The notes under the pieces were generated by a model. The model was not told the DNA's origin. It ran no database searches and saw only the letters and a program-made list of their open reading frames with translations. A program made the position numbers and the translations under genes. Below are positions 27,426-37,054 of a DNA stretch of 57,596 nucleotides, in pieces. Numbering within the stretch: the stretch's first letter is position 1; each line of letters starts with the position of its first letter. Origin of the DNA: Lentisphaerales bacterium (lineage in GTDB: Bacteria > Verrucomicrobiota > Lentisphaeria > Lentisphaerales > Lentisphaeraceae); the NCBI GenBank assembly GCA_022446985.1, contig JAKVBD010000031.1:1-57596 (forward strand). Direction: 5' to 3'.

Positions 27426-27910
27426 ACCAGAGCCTCCATTTTACTCTTTAAATTTTTTAATGTTCTGGCGTATCTACTGCTAACCGTTGAAAGTGGTTCC
27501 TCGCGGACTTGAGCTATCTGCTCGAAGGTTAAGCCGCCATAAAGTTTCATCATAACGACTTCTCTTTGAGGTTCATCAAGACTTTCAATCTCTTTGCGTA
27601 TAATAAAATTTCGTTCTCTTTCCCGAAGCGACTTGCCTGGTCCCGCTTCCTTTGATGTTTCATCATCGAAAACAAATTCAGGAACATCAACAATTCTTTT
27701 CTTTCTTCTCAATCTGTCCAGAGCTGTATTCCTGACTGTTGTAAAGACATAAGAGACAGGTTCGCCTTTTAAAACGACTTTCTTTTTAGTGAGTTTTACA
27801 AATGCATCATGAACTGCATCTTCTGCTTCCGCAGCGCTACGCAGTATCGACAAAGCCAGGGAAAATAAGCCCTGCTTATATGTCAAGTAGATATCTGCCA
27901 AGTTGTCCAT
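27422..27910 (-). CDS. ECF-type RNA polymerase sigma factor
   Basis: A 162-residue sigma-70-family factor with only regions 2 and 4. Region 2 covers about 10-75 (ALSILRSAAEAEDAVHDAFV, SYVFTTVRNTALDRLRRKKR). Region 4 is near 110-160 (LDEPQREVVMMKLYGGLTFE and then a helix-turn-helix with VREEPLSTVSSRYARTLKNL). It is the first gene of the pair, with AGGAA about 6 nt before the ATG. No target promoter can be inferred. Confidence 0.88.
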   Translation of the reverse strand: MDNLADIYLTYKQGLFSLALSILRSAAEAEDAVHDAFVKLTKKKVVLKGEPVSYVFTTVRNTALDRLRRKKRIVDVPEFVFDDETSKEAGPGKSLRERERNFIIRKEIESLDEPQREVVMMKLYGGLTFEQIAQVREEPLSTVSSRYARTLKNLKSKMEALV

Positions 27911-27996
27911 TGCTTCCTGCCTTTATTAATCATTACATCAGCATAGACGGACTATAAAAGGTCTTTTACGCAAAGAAATATTATTTTTTGATTATT

Positions 27997-28704
27997 TTAT
28001 TTTCGATATGCTGGAATAGGCGGCAATTCCTCCAGCACAGAGTCGTCATAAACCGTTAGGCGCGAATAATAAGGTTCTAAAATCATTCGTTGCAGTTCAT
28101 TAAAGGAAGCTTCTTTGACATTTATCCCGAAGCGCACCCAGTTAAACTTCGCCAGATCAACATCTCCTCCTTCGGCGGCTTCTGTTAAAAAAGCTCTCAA
28201 ACGAACCGGACAATGATAAAAAACATAAGGCGATTGACTGTAATGCTCGCTTTCAAGTTTCTCGATGATCTCATCAAAGTATTCAATGGTTTCCTGCAAA
28301 CGAAGTCTGGATCCGTAACGAGACTTGCCTTTAGATTTCAAATGAGTCAGCTGAGCCTTGCCCTGCTTTTTGCGAACCATATACTTGCGAATATTTTTAT
28401 GAACAACAAGCTTACCTTCTTTAACCGACCCTATAGCTGCACGACCAGCTTCCATAATCAGTAAATTCCATCTTTCTGGATAAATATCAAAACTATGATC
28501 TTCGAGATATTGCCATAACGGCTGCCTGTCTTGAGGCTTAGGATAAAATAATGGCAAGCGAATTGAGAAGCGGCTCTTAGAGTTCTCTGTAAGGCTTAAA
28601 CCATGCTTATCTCGTTCCAGAAATAAGTTGTCCGACTCGCTCAACACCTTTAAGAAATCCAGCGAGTCTTCCATACGGAACTTAAATAAACGATAAGTGG
28701 ACAT
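27997..28704 (-). CDS. VLRF1-type (Vms1-like) peptidyl-tRNA release factor
   Basis: A 235-residue protein. The core LLIMEAGRAAIGSVKEGKLV followed by HKNIRKYMVRKKQGKAQ and SKGKSRYGSRLRLQE matches the Vms1/ANKZF1-like release factor domain, which is an eRF1-type fold. The KQGxxQ loop contains Q118, the equivalent of the catalytic Gln of eRF1 GGQ. Such proteins hydrolyse peptidyl-tRNA on stalled 60S/50S subunits. This one stands alone without the Vms1 ankyrin or zinc regions. It follows argJ by 2 nt at the end of a tight run. Confidence 0.7.
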   Translation of the reverse strand: MSTYRLFKFRMEDSLDFLKVLSESDNLFLERDKHGLSLTENSKSRFSIRLPLFYPKPQDRQPLWQYLEDHSFDIYPERWNLLIMEAGRAAIGSVKEGKLVVHKNIRKYMVRKKQGKAQLTHLKSKGKSRYGSRLRLQETIEYFDEIIEKLESEHYSQSPYVFYHCPVRLRAFLTEAAEGGDVDLAKFNWVRFGINVKEASFNELQRMILEPYYSRLTVYDDSVLEELPPIPAYRK

Positions 28705-28706
28705 CC

Positions 28707-29882
28707 TTAACTGGAATAATAAGCTGCATTCTCATCGATATAACCGTGAGTCAGATCACAGCCATATGCAGTCGCTTCGCCTTCTCCAAGTCCTAGATCG
28801 ATTTGAAAAACAACCGGATCGCCACTAATTATCTTGCGCAAAGCCGGTTCATCGTATTCAACTTTACCCGCATCTTTATAGATCAAAGTATCGTTAATAG
28901 AAAGCTTCAGAGTGTCCAGATTAAAGGTATTATCAAAACACTTACCAAGCGCCATAAGAATACGGCCAATATTTGGATCAGCACCAAAAGCCATGGTCTT
29001 GATCAATGGAGAGTTAATCATCGCCTTCGCGTAAACCTTCGCCTCATTGTAATTCACAGCTCCGGAAATTTCTGCACGAATCAGTTTTGTCGCACCTTCA
29101 CCATCGCGAGCCATAGTCTCTGTCATTTGAATACAAAGTTCATTTAAGGCTTGCTGAAATTGATCTTCATCAACTTTACCGGCTTTTCCATTCGCCATGA
29201 CCACTACGGTGTCTGAAGTACTCGTATCTGTATCCACAGACAACATATTGAAAGACTTATTTACAGCGATTCGCAGCATCTCATCCAACTTATCCGCGGC
29301 AATTTCAGCATCCGTCATAGCATAAGCCAGCATCGTTGCCATGTTTGGTTCAATCATTCCTGAACCTTTAGCGATAAGAGTTACAGTTGCATCCCCTACA
29401 CTCATAGAATAAGCCTTAGGGTGAGTATCCGTTGTCATAATTCCTTTGGCTGCGATCATCGGATCATCTTTCACCTCTGACTTAGTCCCAACTATGCCCT
29501 GCTCAATCTTCTCAATTGGTAATTGAACCGCAATGACACCAGTAGAGCTCATCAATACATGCTCAGCTTCACAACCAAACTCTATGGCTACTGCCCGGCC
29601 CATTTTACGGGCATTCTTCACGCCCAACTCACCAGTCCCTACATTTGAAATCTTTGAGTTAATCACCAGAGCCTGCAGCTTCTGACCTTTAATCACCTCG
29701 CGCCCCACAATCACCGGAGCTCCTGGAACCTGGTTTTTAGTAAACACTGCTGCTGCTGTTGCTAAAGTGTCAGAAAAAATAACTGACAAGTCTTCTGCAC
29801 CATCTGCTTTTAACCCACAGTTTTTAGAAACGCAGGAGTACCCCTGCGGTAAAACAGCTTTTTCGTGAAACATCTTATCCAC
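28707..29882 (-). CDS. argJ: Glutamate N-acetyltransferase / ornithine acetyltransferase
   Basis: Bifunctional arginine-biosynthesis enzyme that recycles acetyl from N-acetylornithine to glutamate. It is 391 residues, normal length. Motifs visible are SSTGVIAVQLP, GSGMIEPNMATMLAYA (the internal Thr that becomes the nucleophile after self-cleavage) and INKSF-like NKSFNMLSVDTDTSTSD. The C-terminus has YGCDLTHGYI. It overlaps the RNase Y gene by 8 nt, so the two are expressed together. Confidence 0.95.
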   Translation of the reverse strand: MDKMFHEKAVLPQGYSCVSKNCGLKADGAEDLSVIFSDTLATAAAVFTKNQVPGAPVIVGREVIKGQKLQALVINSKISNVGTGELGVKNARKMGRAVAIEFGCEAEHVLMSSTGVIAVQLPIEKIEQGIVGTKSEVKDDPMIAAKGIMTTDTHPKAYSMSVGDATVTLIAKGSGMIEPNMATMLAYAMTDAEIAADKLDEMLRIAVNKSFNMLSVDTDTSTSDTVVVMANGKAGKVDEDQFQQALNELCIQMTETMARDGEGATKLIRAEISGAVNYNEAKVYAKAMINSPLIKTMAFGADPNIGRILMALGKCFDNTFNLDTLKLSINDTLIYKDAGKVEYDEPALRKIISGDPVVFQIDLGLGEGEATAYGCDLTHGYIDENAAYYSS

Positions 29883-31416
29883 CTATCAATTCTTCTTGGC
29901 GGCTTTCACGAGCAACTACAACATTTACCGGGCCCGGAAAGCTCATCTCTACTTCAAGTTTTTCGGCAATTTCTTTTGCCAGAGTTTTTGAGCGTCTGTC
30001 ATCTGCTTTCATAGGATTAACATGCACAATCAACTCCCTGCCTGCTTGCATCACCATACAATCTTCGACTTCTGAAAAGCCGTTTGCTATATGCTCCATT
30101 TGGTGCAAACGCCTGATGTAAAACTCCATATTCTCATCTCTGGAGCCAGGTCTATTCGAACTTAAAGTGATCGCCGTCTTCAACATTTGCGCCATAGGAT
30201 TACCGGATATTGACATCTTACCCTGCATAGAAATCGCTTCCAAAATCGCCTCATCTATACCCTGGCGGCGCAGCAAAGACACGCCATTTTTTATGTAATT
30301 GTCATCTGTGTGCTCATCAAGAGACTTACCAATAGAGTGAAGAAGACCAACTTCTTTGGCCATTTGAACATCAAGATGAAACTCTGCTGCCATCATCCCC
30401 ATAAAGGAAGCCACTTCTTTAGCATTTTGCAGAAGATTCTGAGCAGAATTAAAGCGATACTTAAGTTTACCTACCTGCTTAAGTAACTCCCCAGAAAGTT
30501 CCGGAATATTTAGCTCTTTAGTGATATTTTGAGCAGACTCAAGAATGTCACGGTCAATATCGTCCTTCACTTTGTTCACAACATCGTGAATGCGATTTGG
30601 ATGAATACGACCATCTTCAATCAAAGCTTCAAGAGTTTTCTTCGCAATTTCACGGCGGTACGGTTCGAAACAGGAAACAACGACAGTTTCTGGTGTGTCA
30701 TCAATCAAAATATTCGCACCGGTCAACGTCTCTATAGTACGGATATTACGACCATCACGACCGATAATACGACCTTTGATCTCGTCACTCGGTAAATAAA
30801 CTGTGGAAGTCGTGCGGCTCTCGGCACACTCTGACGCATAGCGCTGCATTATGTCAAAGACTGTATCGCGAGCTTCCTGCTCTATCTGTTCTTGAGTTTT
30901 CTGACGGCTTTTACGGATGATTTCTTCTGCTTCAGCTGCCATGTCCTGCTCGATTTTTTCAACAAAACGACGGCGGGCCTCATCGGCATCCATATCCGCT
31001 AAAGCTTCAAGACGTTTTTCCTCACGGATGATTTTGTCTTCAAGCTCATTTTCCTGATGAAGAATATGCTCTTCATGCTTACTTAAATCTGCGATTTTTT
31101 TATCAATTTCATGACGCTTGGCATCAACCAAATCCCACTTTGCGTCAATCTCTTTCTGCTTTCCGTAGTAAAGGTCTGTCTGTTCTTCTAATTCTTTTTT
31201 CTTCTCAGCCAATATGCGATCCATTTCTTCTTTTTTCTCAGCTAGGACCTCATCGACTTCCTTGAGAGCATCGGCTTTCATATTTTCAGCAGCACGACGA
31301 CCGTCTTCGGCTAACTGCTCCTGACTTTTTCTATCTTTAAACATTTGTGAACGCATCTGAAAAAGACCTAGGCCATAGCCCAGACCTGCACCCACTATGA
31401 GAAATACTATATCCAT
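29875..31416 (-). CDS. rny: RNase Y homologue with degenerate HD site
   Basis: Architecture as in RNase Y: an N-terminal membrane anchor (2-20), a long coiled coil (about 30-195), an intact KH domain (GRIIGRDGRNIRTIE, 215-229) and an HD-like domain (about 310-430). The HD metal ligands are lost when set against Bacillus RNase Y. The first His is N331, the HD pair reads LLHSIGK (S361), the SHVEIG His is Y374, the HHGD region reads SMQGKM and the ADALSA Asp is about I416. So it may bind RNA at the membrane without cutting it. Everything else aligns well to the family. Confidence 0.88.
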   Translation of the reverse strand: MDIVFLIVGAGLGYGLGLFQMRSQMFKDRKSQEQLAEDGRRAAENMKADALKEVDEVLAEKKEEMDRILAEKKKELEEQTDLYYGKQKEIDAKWDLVDAKRHEIDKKIADLSKHEEHILHQENELEDKIIREEKRLEALADMDADEARRRFVEKIEQDMAAEAEEIIRKSRQKTQEQIEQEARDTVFDIMQRYASECAESRTTSTVYLPSDEIKGRIIGRDGRNIRTIETLTGANILIDDTPETVVVSCFEPYRREIAKKTLEALIEDGRIHPNRIHDVVNKVKDDIDRDILESAQNITKELNIPELSGELLKQVGKLKYRFNSAQNLLQNAKEVASFMGMMAAEFHLDVQMAKEVGLLHSIGKSLDEHTDDNYIKNGVSLLRRQGIDEAILEAISMQGKMSISGNPMAQMLKTAITLSSNRPGSRDENMEFYIRRLHQMEHIANGFSEVEDCMVMQAGRELIVHVNPMKADDRRSKTLAKEIAEKLEVEMSFPGPVNVVVARESRQEELIGG

Positions 31417-31438
31417 AATTTATATCCTTATATTTAAA

Positions 31439-31978
31439 TCAATTACACGTCATAACTTCATCTTCCAAAAGAAGAAAATTCATCTTAACGTCCCACTTAT
31501 CAGTTGGAACATTCTCTAAAACTTTGCCATCTGCCGGAACGCCGGCTTTTAAACCATTTTCATCGGCCAACAACCTGTCGTAAAAACCCTTACCTCTTCC
31601 AAGCCGATTTCCCTTTTTATCAAAAGCTCTACCAGGAATCAACCACAGGCCTATATCGTCGACATCTGCCAATCGACATTTTTCAGAAGGCTCCGATATA
31701 CCGAACTTTCCTTCTACCAGATCTTTACTATCCTGAACCAATGCCATTCGATAAACTTTATTAACTTTGTCATAAATCGGTAAATAAAGCTTTTTGTCAG
31801 TCTCTAATAACTCATTCAAATTCACTTCATCATTCATGGCAATGTAAATACCAATGGACTCCACTTCTTGAAAAGTCTGCCAATTTTTAACTGTACTTAG
31901 AACTTTTTGAGAACAGGCTGTCTCTGGAGAGGAAAGCTTCTGACGCAAAACTTGCTTAGCGATACTAATTTCGTTCAC
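31439..31978 (-). CDS. 5-formyltetrahydrofolate cyclo-ligase
   Basis: Converts 5-formyl-THF to methenyl-THF using ATP. A 179-residue protein, normal for the family. The signature LIPGRAFDKKGNRLGRGKGF is present, with GFYDRLL. The N-terminal region IYIAMNDEVNLNELL is also typical. It overlaps rarA by 14 nt and precedes rny by 22 nt. Confidence 0.92.
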   Translation of the reverse strand: MNEISIAKQVLRQKLSSPETACSQKVLSTVKNWQTFQEVESIGIYIAMNDEVNLNELLETDKKLYLPIYDKVNKVYRMALVQDSKDLVEGKFGISEPSEKCRLADVDDIGLWLIPGRAFDKKGNRLGRGKGFYDRLLADENGLKAGVPADGKVLENVPTDKWDVKMNFLLLEDEVMTCN

Positions 31979-33278
31979 GTATCGCCTCCCAGTAACTCAT
32001 TCTTTCCTGAATTTGCTTTTCATAACCACGATCTACCGGCTTATAGTAATTCTTTTCTGCACCAAGATAATCCTGTTTCACAAATCCTTCGGTTGAATTA
32101 TGCGGATATACGTAGTCAGCACCCGATGGATTGTAACCGGATGAATGCGGGTCTCTCAAGTGCATAGGGACAGGCTTCAAGCGCCCGGAAGCGACATCTG
32201 CCAAAGCTTCATTGACTGCCATGTAGGCAGCGTTACTTTTAGGAGCTGTAGCGCAATAAGTTACAGCCTGAGAAAGTATAATTCGAGCTTCTGGCATGCC
32301 CACAAAATCAACTGCATGCATAGCAGAAGTTGCCAACATCAAGGCTCGAGGGTCCGCATTGCCAATATCTTCAGACGCAAATATCACTATACGCCTGGCA
32401 ATAAAACGAATATCCTCTCCGGCATGAAGCATCTTTGCCAACCAGTAGACTGCGGCATCAGGGTCACTTCCACGCATACTTTTTATGAAAGCGCTGGCTG
32501 TATCGTAGTGAGCATCGTCATCATAATTAACAGCCTTTTTTTGAATGCACTGCTCTGCGGTTTCAAGGTCGACGACAATCAAACCGTCGTTATTTTCTTT
32601 AGTCGTGAGCACTGCAAGCTCCAGGGCTCCGAGAGCTTTACGCGCATCACCTTCACATATTGACGCCAAAAATTCGGCTGCATTCGACTGAAGCTCTACC
32701 TGCTTATCCGCAAAACCTTGTGCGTGCTCAACGGCACGATTAAGCAATGCCTGAATATCGACTTCATCCAATGACTGCAAATTAAAAACTTGCGAGCGGG
32801 ATACTAAAGGGGGAATTATATAGAATTGCGGATTGTGAGTCGTCGCACCAATAAAACGAATATTGCCATTTTCTATGTCTTTTAAAAGACTGTCCTGTTG
32901 TGCTTTATTGAAACGGTGCAGCTCATCGATAAAAAGAACTGTCTTACGGCCGCTGAAACGTCGACTTTCGATAGCTTTTGCGATTGCTTCTCGAACATCT
33001 GCTACGGAAGCACTCAATGCGGATAAAGAAATAAAATCTGAACTGGTTGAACTGGCGATGATTCCAGCAAGAGAAGTTTTACCAACTCCAGGAGGACCTG
33101 TAAAAATAATTGATGTGAAACAATCTGCTTCTATAGCCCGGCGTAAAAGACTACCTGGATTAAGAATATGGCCTTGACCAATAAATTCATCTAAATTTTG
33201 AGGACGAATTCGCGCAGCGAGTGGAACATTTGACTGCGAGCCAGCGTGAGCCTGAGTATGGTCAAATAAACTATCCAA
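31965..33278 (-). CDS. rarA: Replication-associated recombination protein RarA/MgsA
   Basis: AAA+ clamp-loader-like ATPase linked to stalled forks. Motifs are AARIRPQNLDEFIGQGHI, Walker A FTGPPGVGKTS, Walker B LFIDELHRFNKAQQD, and the C-terminal MLHAGEDIRFIARR with MHLRDPHSSGY. The frame is open to a GTG at 33326, but its gagg box is too close. The TTG at 33278 has AGGA 8 nt before it, so I prefer it. It starts a run of tightly packed minus-strand genes down to the VLRF1 gene. Confidence 0.93.
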   Translation of the reverse strand: MDSLFDHTQAHAGSQSNVPLAARIRPQNLDEFIGQGHILNPGSLLRRAIEADCFTSIIFTGPPGVGKTSLAGIIASSTSSDFISLSALSASVADVREAIAKAIESRRFSGRKTVLFIDELHRFNKAQQDSLLKDIENGNIRFIGATTHNPQFYIIPPLVSRSQVFNLQSLDEVDIQALLNRAVEHAQGFADKQVELQSNAAEFLASICEGDARKALGALELAVLTTKENNDGLIVVDLETAEQCIQKKAVNYDDDAHYDTASAFIKSMRGSDPDAAVYWLAKMLHAGEDIRFIARRIVIFASEDIGNADPRALMLATSAMHAVDFVGMPEARIILSQAVTYCATAPKSNAAYMAVNEALADVASGRLKPVPMHLRDPHSSGYNPSGADYVYPHNSTEGFVKQDYLGAEKNYYKPVDRGYEKQIQERMSYWEAIRERN

Positions 33279-33507
33279 ATCTGCCGTCCTAGTTACAAAC
33301 TGTTTCTGATTCAGACAGGCAATCACCCTCGAAAATCTATATAAAAGTGGCCGAAACCAATTAAAAATATATAAAAAGCCAGCTTCCTGACTGAAATAAA
33401 CAATTAAAATATAATTTTTATGCAGTTAATATAAGACTAGAGGAGGAAAGTTACAGGTGAAAATTCTCTGGAAGCACAGCAATAAGCAAATTAATCATAA
33501 GAATCTT

Positions 33508-35466
33508 TTAACGCTTAAACCTTTTGCCCGGCTTCTCAAATTTTCGATTTAGAAGACTAATTATTTCGGCCATCCTCCTTTCGTCTACAAATGCACTAAA
33601 AAGTGCGAAATTGTAGATAGAACCACTCCAGTATTTATGCGTCCCTTTGAGATGATCGCCAAACGAAAAAGGAAGTGTCAGCCAATTCTCCATCAAGCCG
33701 GAATAATCATCAAACTCAACAACTTTCTTTGTATGTCTAAACACCTGAAGTTTTCCCGGTCTATAAGACACAAAAAGGCGGTATAATTCTTTTTTCGCTG
33801 TCAGTAACTTCTGCTCTCGAATCACCGGTTTTTTATTCAAATACTGCCTGGTGACCAAATAGATATCATTCCCTCTACTCTCGAACTTAAAATTAAAGTC
33901 TTTTTCATCTTTTCCGTAAGAAAAAATAACCCCATCGCCCTGCTGCTGGTCACTAGTCATAAAGGACAAATATAGGCCAAAACCATTTTTCTCTTGTAGA
34001 CTATCATGAAGCTCAGGTTTTAGTAAATCATCGTAGTAGACCCCTTTCTTTAAGATCAAGGCACCATCTTTGCTCACACTGCCACGGTATTTTAAAGACT
34101 CGACCCCCATACGCCCTCTGCCACGTAGGATGTATTGTTGTTTCAGCTTAAAAAATTCCATATCGGAAAGATTACTGAATGTATCCTTAAATACTTCCGG
34201 CTCAGTTTCTGCAAACATCTCAGTTAAAGCCTGTTGGTTTACTTGAGGAGCTTTGGATATCTTCTGAACATTGGTCTCTGCAACTTTACTATCTGCTGAA
34301 GTTTGTTCTGAAGGAATGACCAATAATGCTACCAATAAAAGAAATATCACACTGAGGAGACTGACAAGTAAGGCACGATTTTTGGGATTATTGTGTTTCA
34401 TAGCTCTGACATTTTCTGACTTTGCCATAACTTCAGTCTTCGCCGCTTCCAAAACTTCGTCCGGAACTTTTATAAACTTGGTCTTAACAACATTATCTGA
34501 CTTGGCCTTATTATTTTCAGCAGACTTTATACACTCATCCATCAAACTTCTTAATTCATCGAAGTCCCCAAACCGCTTTGCTGGTTGATAACTCAAAAGT
34601 TTTAAGATAAGATTCGATGTCTCTTCAGTCACATAGGGCTTAATTTCATGAGGAGGAATAATTGGACTATTTACTTTTTTGGCTAAAATCGCCATGACAT
34701 TTGGACCTTGAAAAGGTAAAACACTGGTAATCATATGATACATCGTTGCTGCCAATGCATAGACATCTGACCTAAAGTCTATACCGGTACTAGCCTGAGC
34801 CTGTTCAGGACTCATAAAGAAAGGAGTTCCAACGACCATTCCCGCCTGAGTTAAACCACCATCTTCCGTCGTATTTTTAGCAATACCCATATCCATGATT
34901 CTGACCTCACCCAACTGATCGATCATAATATTCGCCGGTTTTATATCGCGGTGTAAAAGCTTAAATTCATTCCAAGCGTACTCTAAGGCATCGATAACTT
35001 TCAAAGAAATTTTCAAGAGCTCCAATTCGTTCATGGCTCCGGAACGTTTAAGCTTATCCTCAAGAGTTTCACCATCTATGTAACCCATCGCCATATAGTA
35101 GCATTCATCTGTATGGCCAGCGTCGAAAGCGGGTACGATATTTGGATGATTCAAGCGAGCCAGAGTTTGAGCTTCGTGAGTGAAGCGCTGTACAACTTCA
35201 GTATCCATCGAGATATCATGCTTAATCACTTTAAGTGCAACAGGGCGGTTCATAGACACCTGGCGAGCCATGTAGACTTCCCCCATAGCGCCAGAACCAA
35301 GGAATTGCTCTATTTCATAACCGCCAAGAACTTTACCAAAACCAAATTGTGGAACCGGTATAAAAAAGCGTACATTGCAATTTGGGCAATTGACTTCTTT
35401 ACCTAATACATCGTCATCGGCAGCGACTTTTGCAAAACAGCTCTTACATCTAAGCTTGACGAGCAT
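33508..35466 (-). CDS. Membrane Ser/Thr kinase with zinc ribbon and LamG-like ectodomain
   Basis: A 652-residue kinase. The N-terminal ribbon has C7, C10, C27, C30 (CPNC). The kinase domain (about 49-310) is complete: GSGAMGEVY loop, VALKV (K79), HRDIKPANIMI (D174), DMG in place of DFG with Asp kept (D192), and TPFFMSPEQAQ. One membrane helix is at about 364-385. The extracellular part from about 430 is a concanavalin/LamG-like jelly roll. It should be active. Ribosome site AAAGGA precedes the ATG. Confidence 0.9.
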   Translation of the reverse strand: MLVKLRCKSCFAKVAADDDVLGKEVNCPNCNVRFFIPVPQFGFGKVLGGYEIEQFLGSGAMGEVYMARQVSMNRPVALKVIKHDISMDTEVVQRFTHEAQTLARLNHPNIVPAFDAGHTDECYYMAMGYIDGETLEDKLKRSGAMNELELLKISLKVIDALEYAWNEFKLLHRDIKPANIMIDQLGEVRIMDMGIAKNTTEDGGLTQAGMVVGTPFFMSPEQAQASTGIDFRSDVYALAATMYHMITSVLPFQGPNVMAILAKKVNSPIIPPHEIKPYVTEETSNLILKLLSYQPAKRFGDFDELRSLMDECIKSAENNKAKSDNVVKTKFIKVPDEVLEAAKTEVMAKSENVRAMKHNNPKNRALLVSLLSVIFLLLVALLVIPSEQTSADSKVAETNVQKISKAPQVNQQALTEMFAETEPEVFKDTFSNLSDMEFFKLKQQYILRGRGRMGVESLKYRGSVSKDGALILKKGVYYDDLLKPELHDSLQEKNGFGLYLSFMTSDQQQGDGVIFSYGKDEKDFNFKFESRGNDIYLVTRQYLNKKPVIREQKLLTAKKELYRLFVSYRPGKLQVFRHTKKVVEFDDYSGLMENWLTLPFSFGDHLKGTHKYWSGSIYNFALFSAFVDERRMAEIISLLNRKFEKPGKRFKR

Positions 35467-35682
35467 AAATTTCCTTTACTAATTTTGGAGACTGACCGTT
35501 AAGTTGAAATTATATGAATTCTGCCAGTCCTTTAAAAGGTTACGAGGCCAATATTTCCCTGCAAGCTCCATTATGCCTCAAAAAACTGAAATTACTCTCA
35601 ATTCTCTCTTTACATAACGTCCAATTGCCCACAGTATTGTAATTATCTCAAATTAATTTCTTGATTAGGTCTTGTATAACGA

Positions 35683-37041
35683 ATGAAAAAACTCCTCATC
35701 ATCAATGCCGTCGGACTTGCGGAAGAACTTATTAGCGACAAAACGCCTAATCTTAAACACTACTATGATCAACATAAACAATACCTAAAACCTCCCTGCC
35801 CGGCCGTCACCTGTACATCTCAGGCAACTCTTATGACCGGTAAGACTCCTCAAGAGCATGGTATAGTAGCCAATGGTTGGTACTTCAGAGACCTGGCACA
35901 GGTTTGGCTTTGGCGTCAGACCAACCAGTTGATTGAAGGTGAAAAGTTCTGGGACAAGATCAAAAAGCAACAGCCGGACTTTAAAACTGCCAAAATGTTC
36001 TGGTGGTATAACATGTACTCAACGGCCGAGCTTTCTGCCACTCCAAGACCTATCTACCGTTCAGACGGCTCCAAATATCCAGGCTCCTACACATACCCGG
36101 CTACTCTAAATGACGAACTGGAAAAGGAAATTGGCCAATTCCCGCTTTTCGATTTCTGGGGACCAATGACCAGTATTAAATCGACCCAGTGGATCGCCGA
36201 TGCTTCAATTCAGGTAATGAATAAGGAGAACCCCAACCTTTGCCTGGTTTATCTACCACACCTGGATTATAACCTGCAAAGAGTCGGACCGAATCACCCT
36301 TCGATCATCACCGATATGATGGAGCTCGACAAAGTGATTGGCGACTTGCGCAACTGTGCAGAAAAAAATGACTACGAAGTTATAGTCCTTTCTGAGTATG
36401 GGATCATGGAAGTCGATAATCCGGTTCACATCAATAGAGCCTTAAGAGAAAACGGTTTTATTCAAGTCCGTATGGAAGTTGGTGAAGAACACTTCGATGC
36501 CGGAGCCAGCCGCGCCTTTGCTGTAGCCGATCACCAGTTGGCTCATGTGTATGTTCAAAATAAAAAAGACATTCCCAAAGTAGTCAAAGTTCTTGAGAGG
36601 TTGGCTGGAATCGATGAAATCTTTGTTGGCGATGAAAGAGATAAAGTTCAACTCAATCATCCTCGCAGCGGTGAAATTGTCTGCCTTGCCAAGAAAAACT
36701 CCTGGTTCACTTACTACTACTGGTTGAATGATGCTCTCGCTCCGGACTATGCCCGTTGTGTCGACATCCATAAAAAACCTGGCTATGACCCAGTTGAGCT
36801 CTTCATGATTCCTGGTGGCAAGCCTAAAGCGGCCTGGACTGTTCTCAAGAAAAAACTTGGCTTCCGTTATCTGTTAGATGTCATTCCACTAGACGCAAAT
36901 CTCGTTAAAGGCTCACACGGAGTCATGACAGAAAAAGAGTGTCAGGGACCACTTTTAATTTCATCTGTGGCTTTAGAAAACAAAGAGCAGACTCTGCCAA
37001 TGGAAGACTTTAGCGCCATTGTCGAAAACTATTTCTTATAA
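35683..37041 (+). CDS. Alkaline-phosphatase-superfamily phosphodiesterase (EboF-like)
   Basis: A 452-residue protein of the nucleotide pyrophosphatase/phosphodiesterase type. The segment PAVTCTSQATLMTGKTPQEH has the nucleophile threonine, T43 by alignment. GIVANGWYFRDLAQVW and VYLPHLDYNLQR also fit. The first metal site, an Asp-Gly pair in most members, reads NAVGL. The whole pattern reminds me of proteins tied to ebo gene clusters, but no other ebo gene is here. The next gene starts 13 nt after its stop. Confidence 0.75.
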   Translation: MKKLLIINAVGLAEELISDKTPNLKHYYDQHKQYLKPPCPAVTCTSQATLMTGKTPQEHGIVANGWYFRDLAQVWLWRQTNQLIEGEKFWDKIKKQQPDFKTAKMFWWYNMYSTAELSATPRPIYRSDGSKYPGSYTYPATLNDELEKEIGQFPLFDFWGPMTSIKSTQWIADASIQVMNKENPNLCLVYLPHLDYNLQRVGPNHPSIITDMMELDKVIGDLRNCAEKNDYEVIVLSEYGIMEVDNPVHINRALRENGFIQVRMEVGEEHFDAGASRAFAVADHQLAHVYVQNKKDIPKVVKVLERLAGIDEIFVGDERDKVQLNHPRSGEIVCLAKKNSWFTYYYWLNDALAPDYARCVDIHKKPGYDPVELFMIPGGKPKAAWTVLKKKLGFRYLLDVIPLDANLVKGSHGVMTEKECQGPLLISSVALENKEQTLPMEDFSAIVENYFL

Positions 37042-37054
37042 AACACAGGGATTT

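Noticed and set aside
32145..32663. 172-codon plus-strand ORF inside rarA
   Set aside because: Long shadow of a conserved gene; Cys/His-rich composition without a recognisable domain.
33279..33326. GTG start of rarA at 33326
   Set aside because: Its ribosome-like gagg is adjacent to the start; the TTG at 33278 has well-placed AGGA and matches the usual start of the family.
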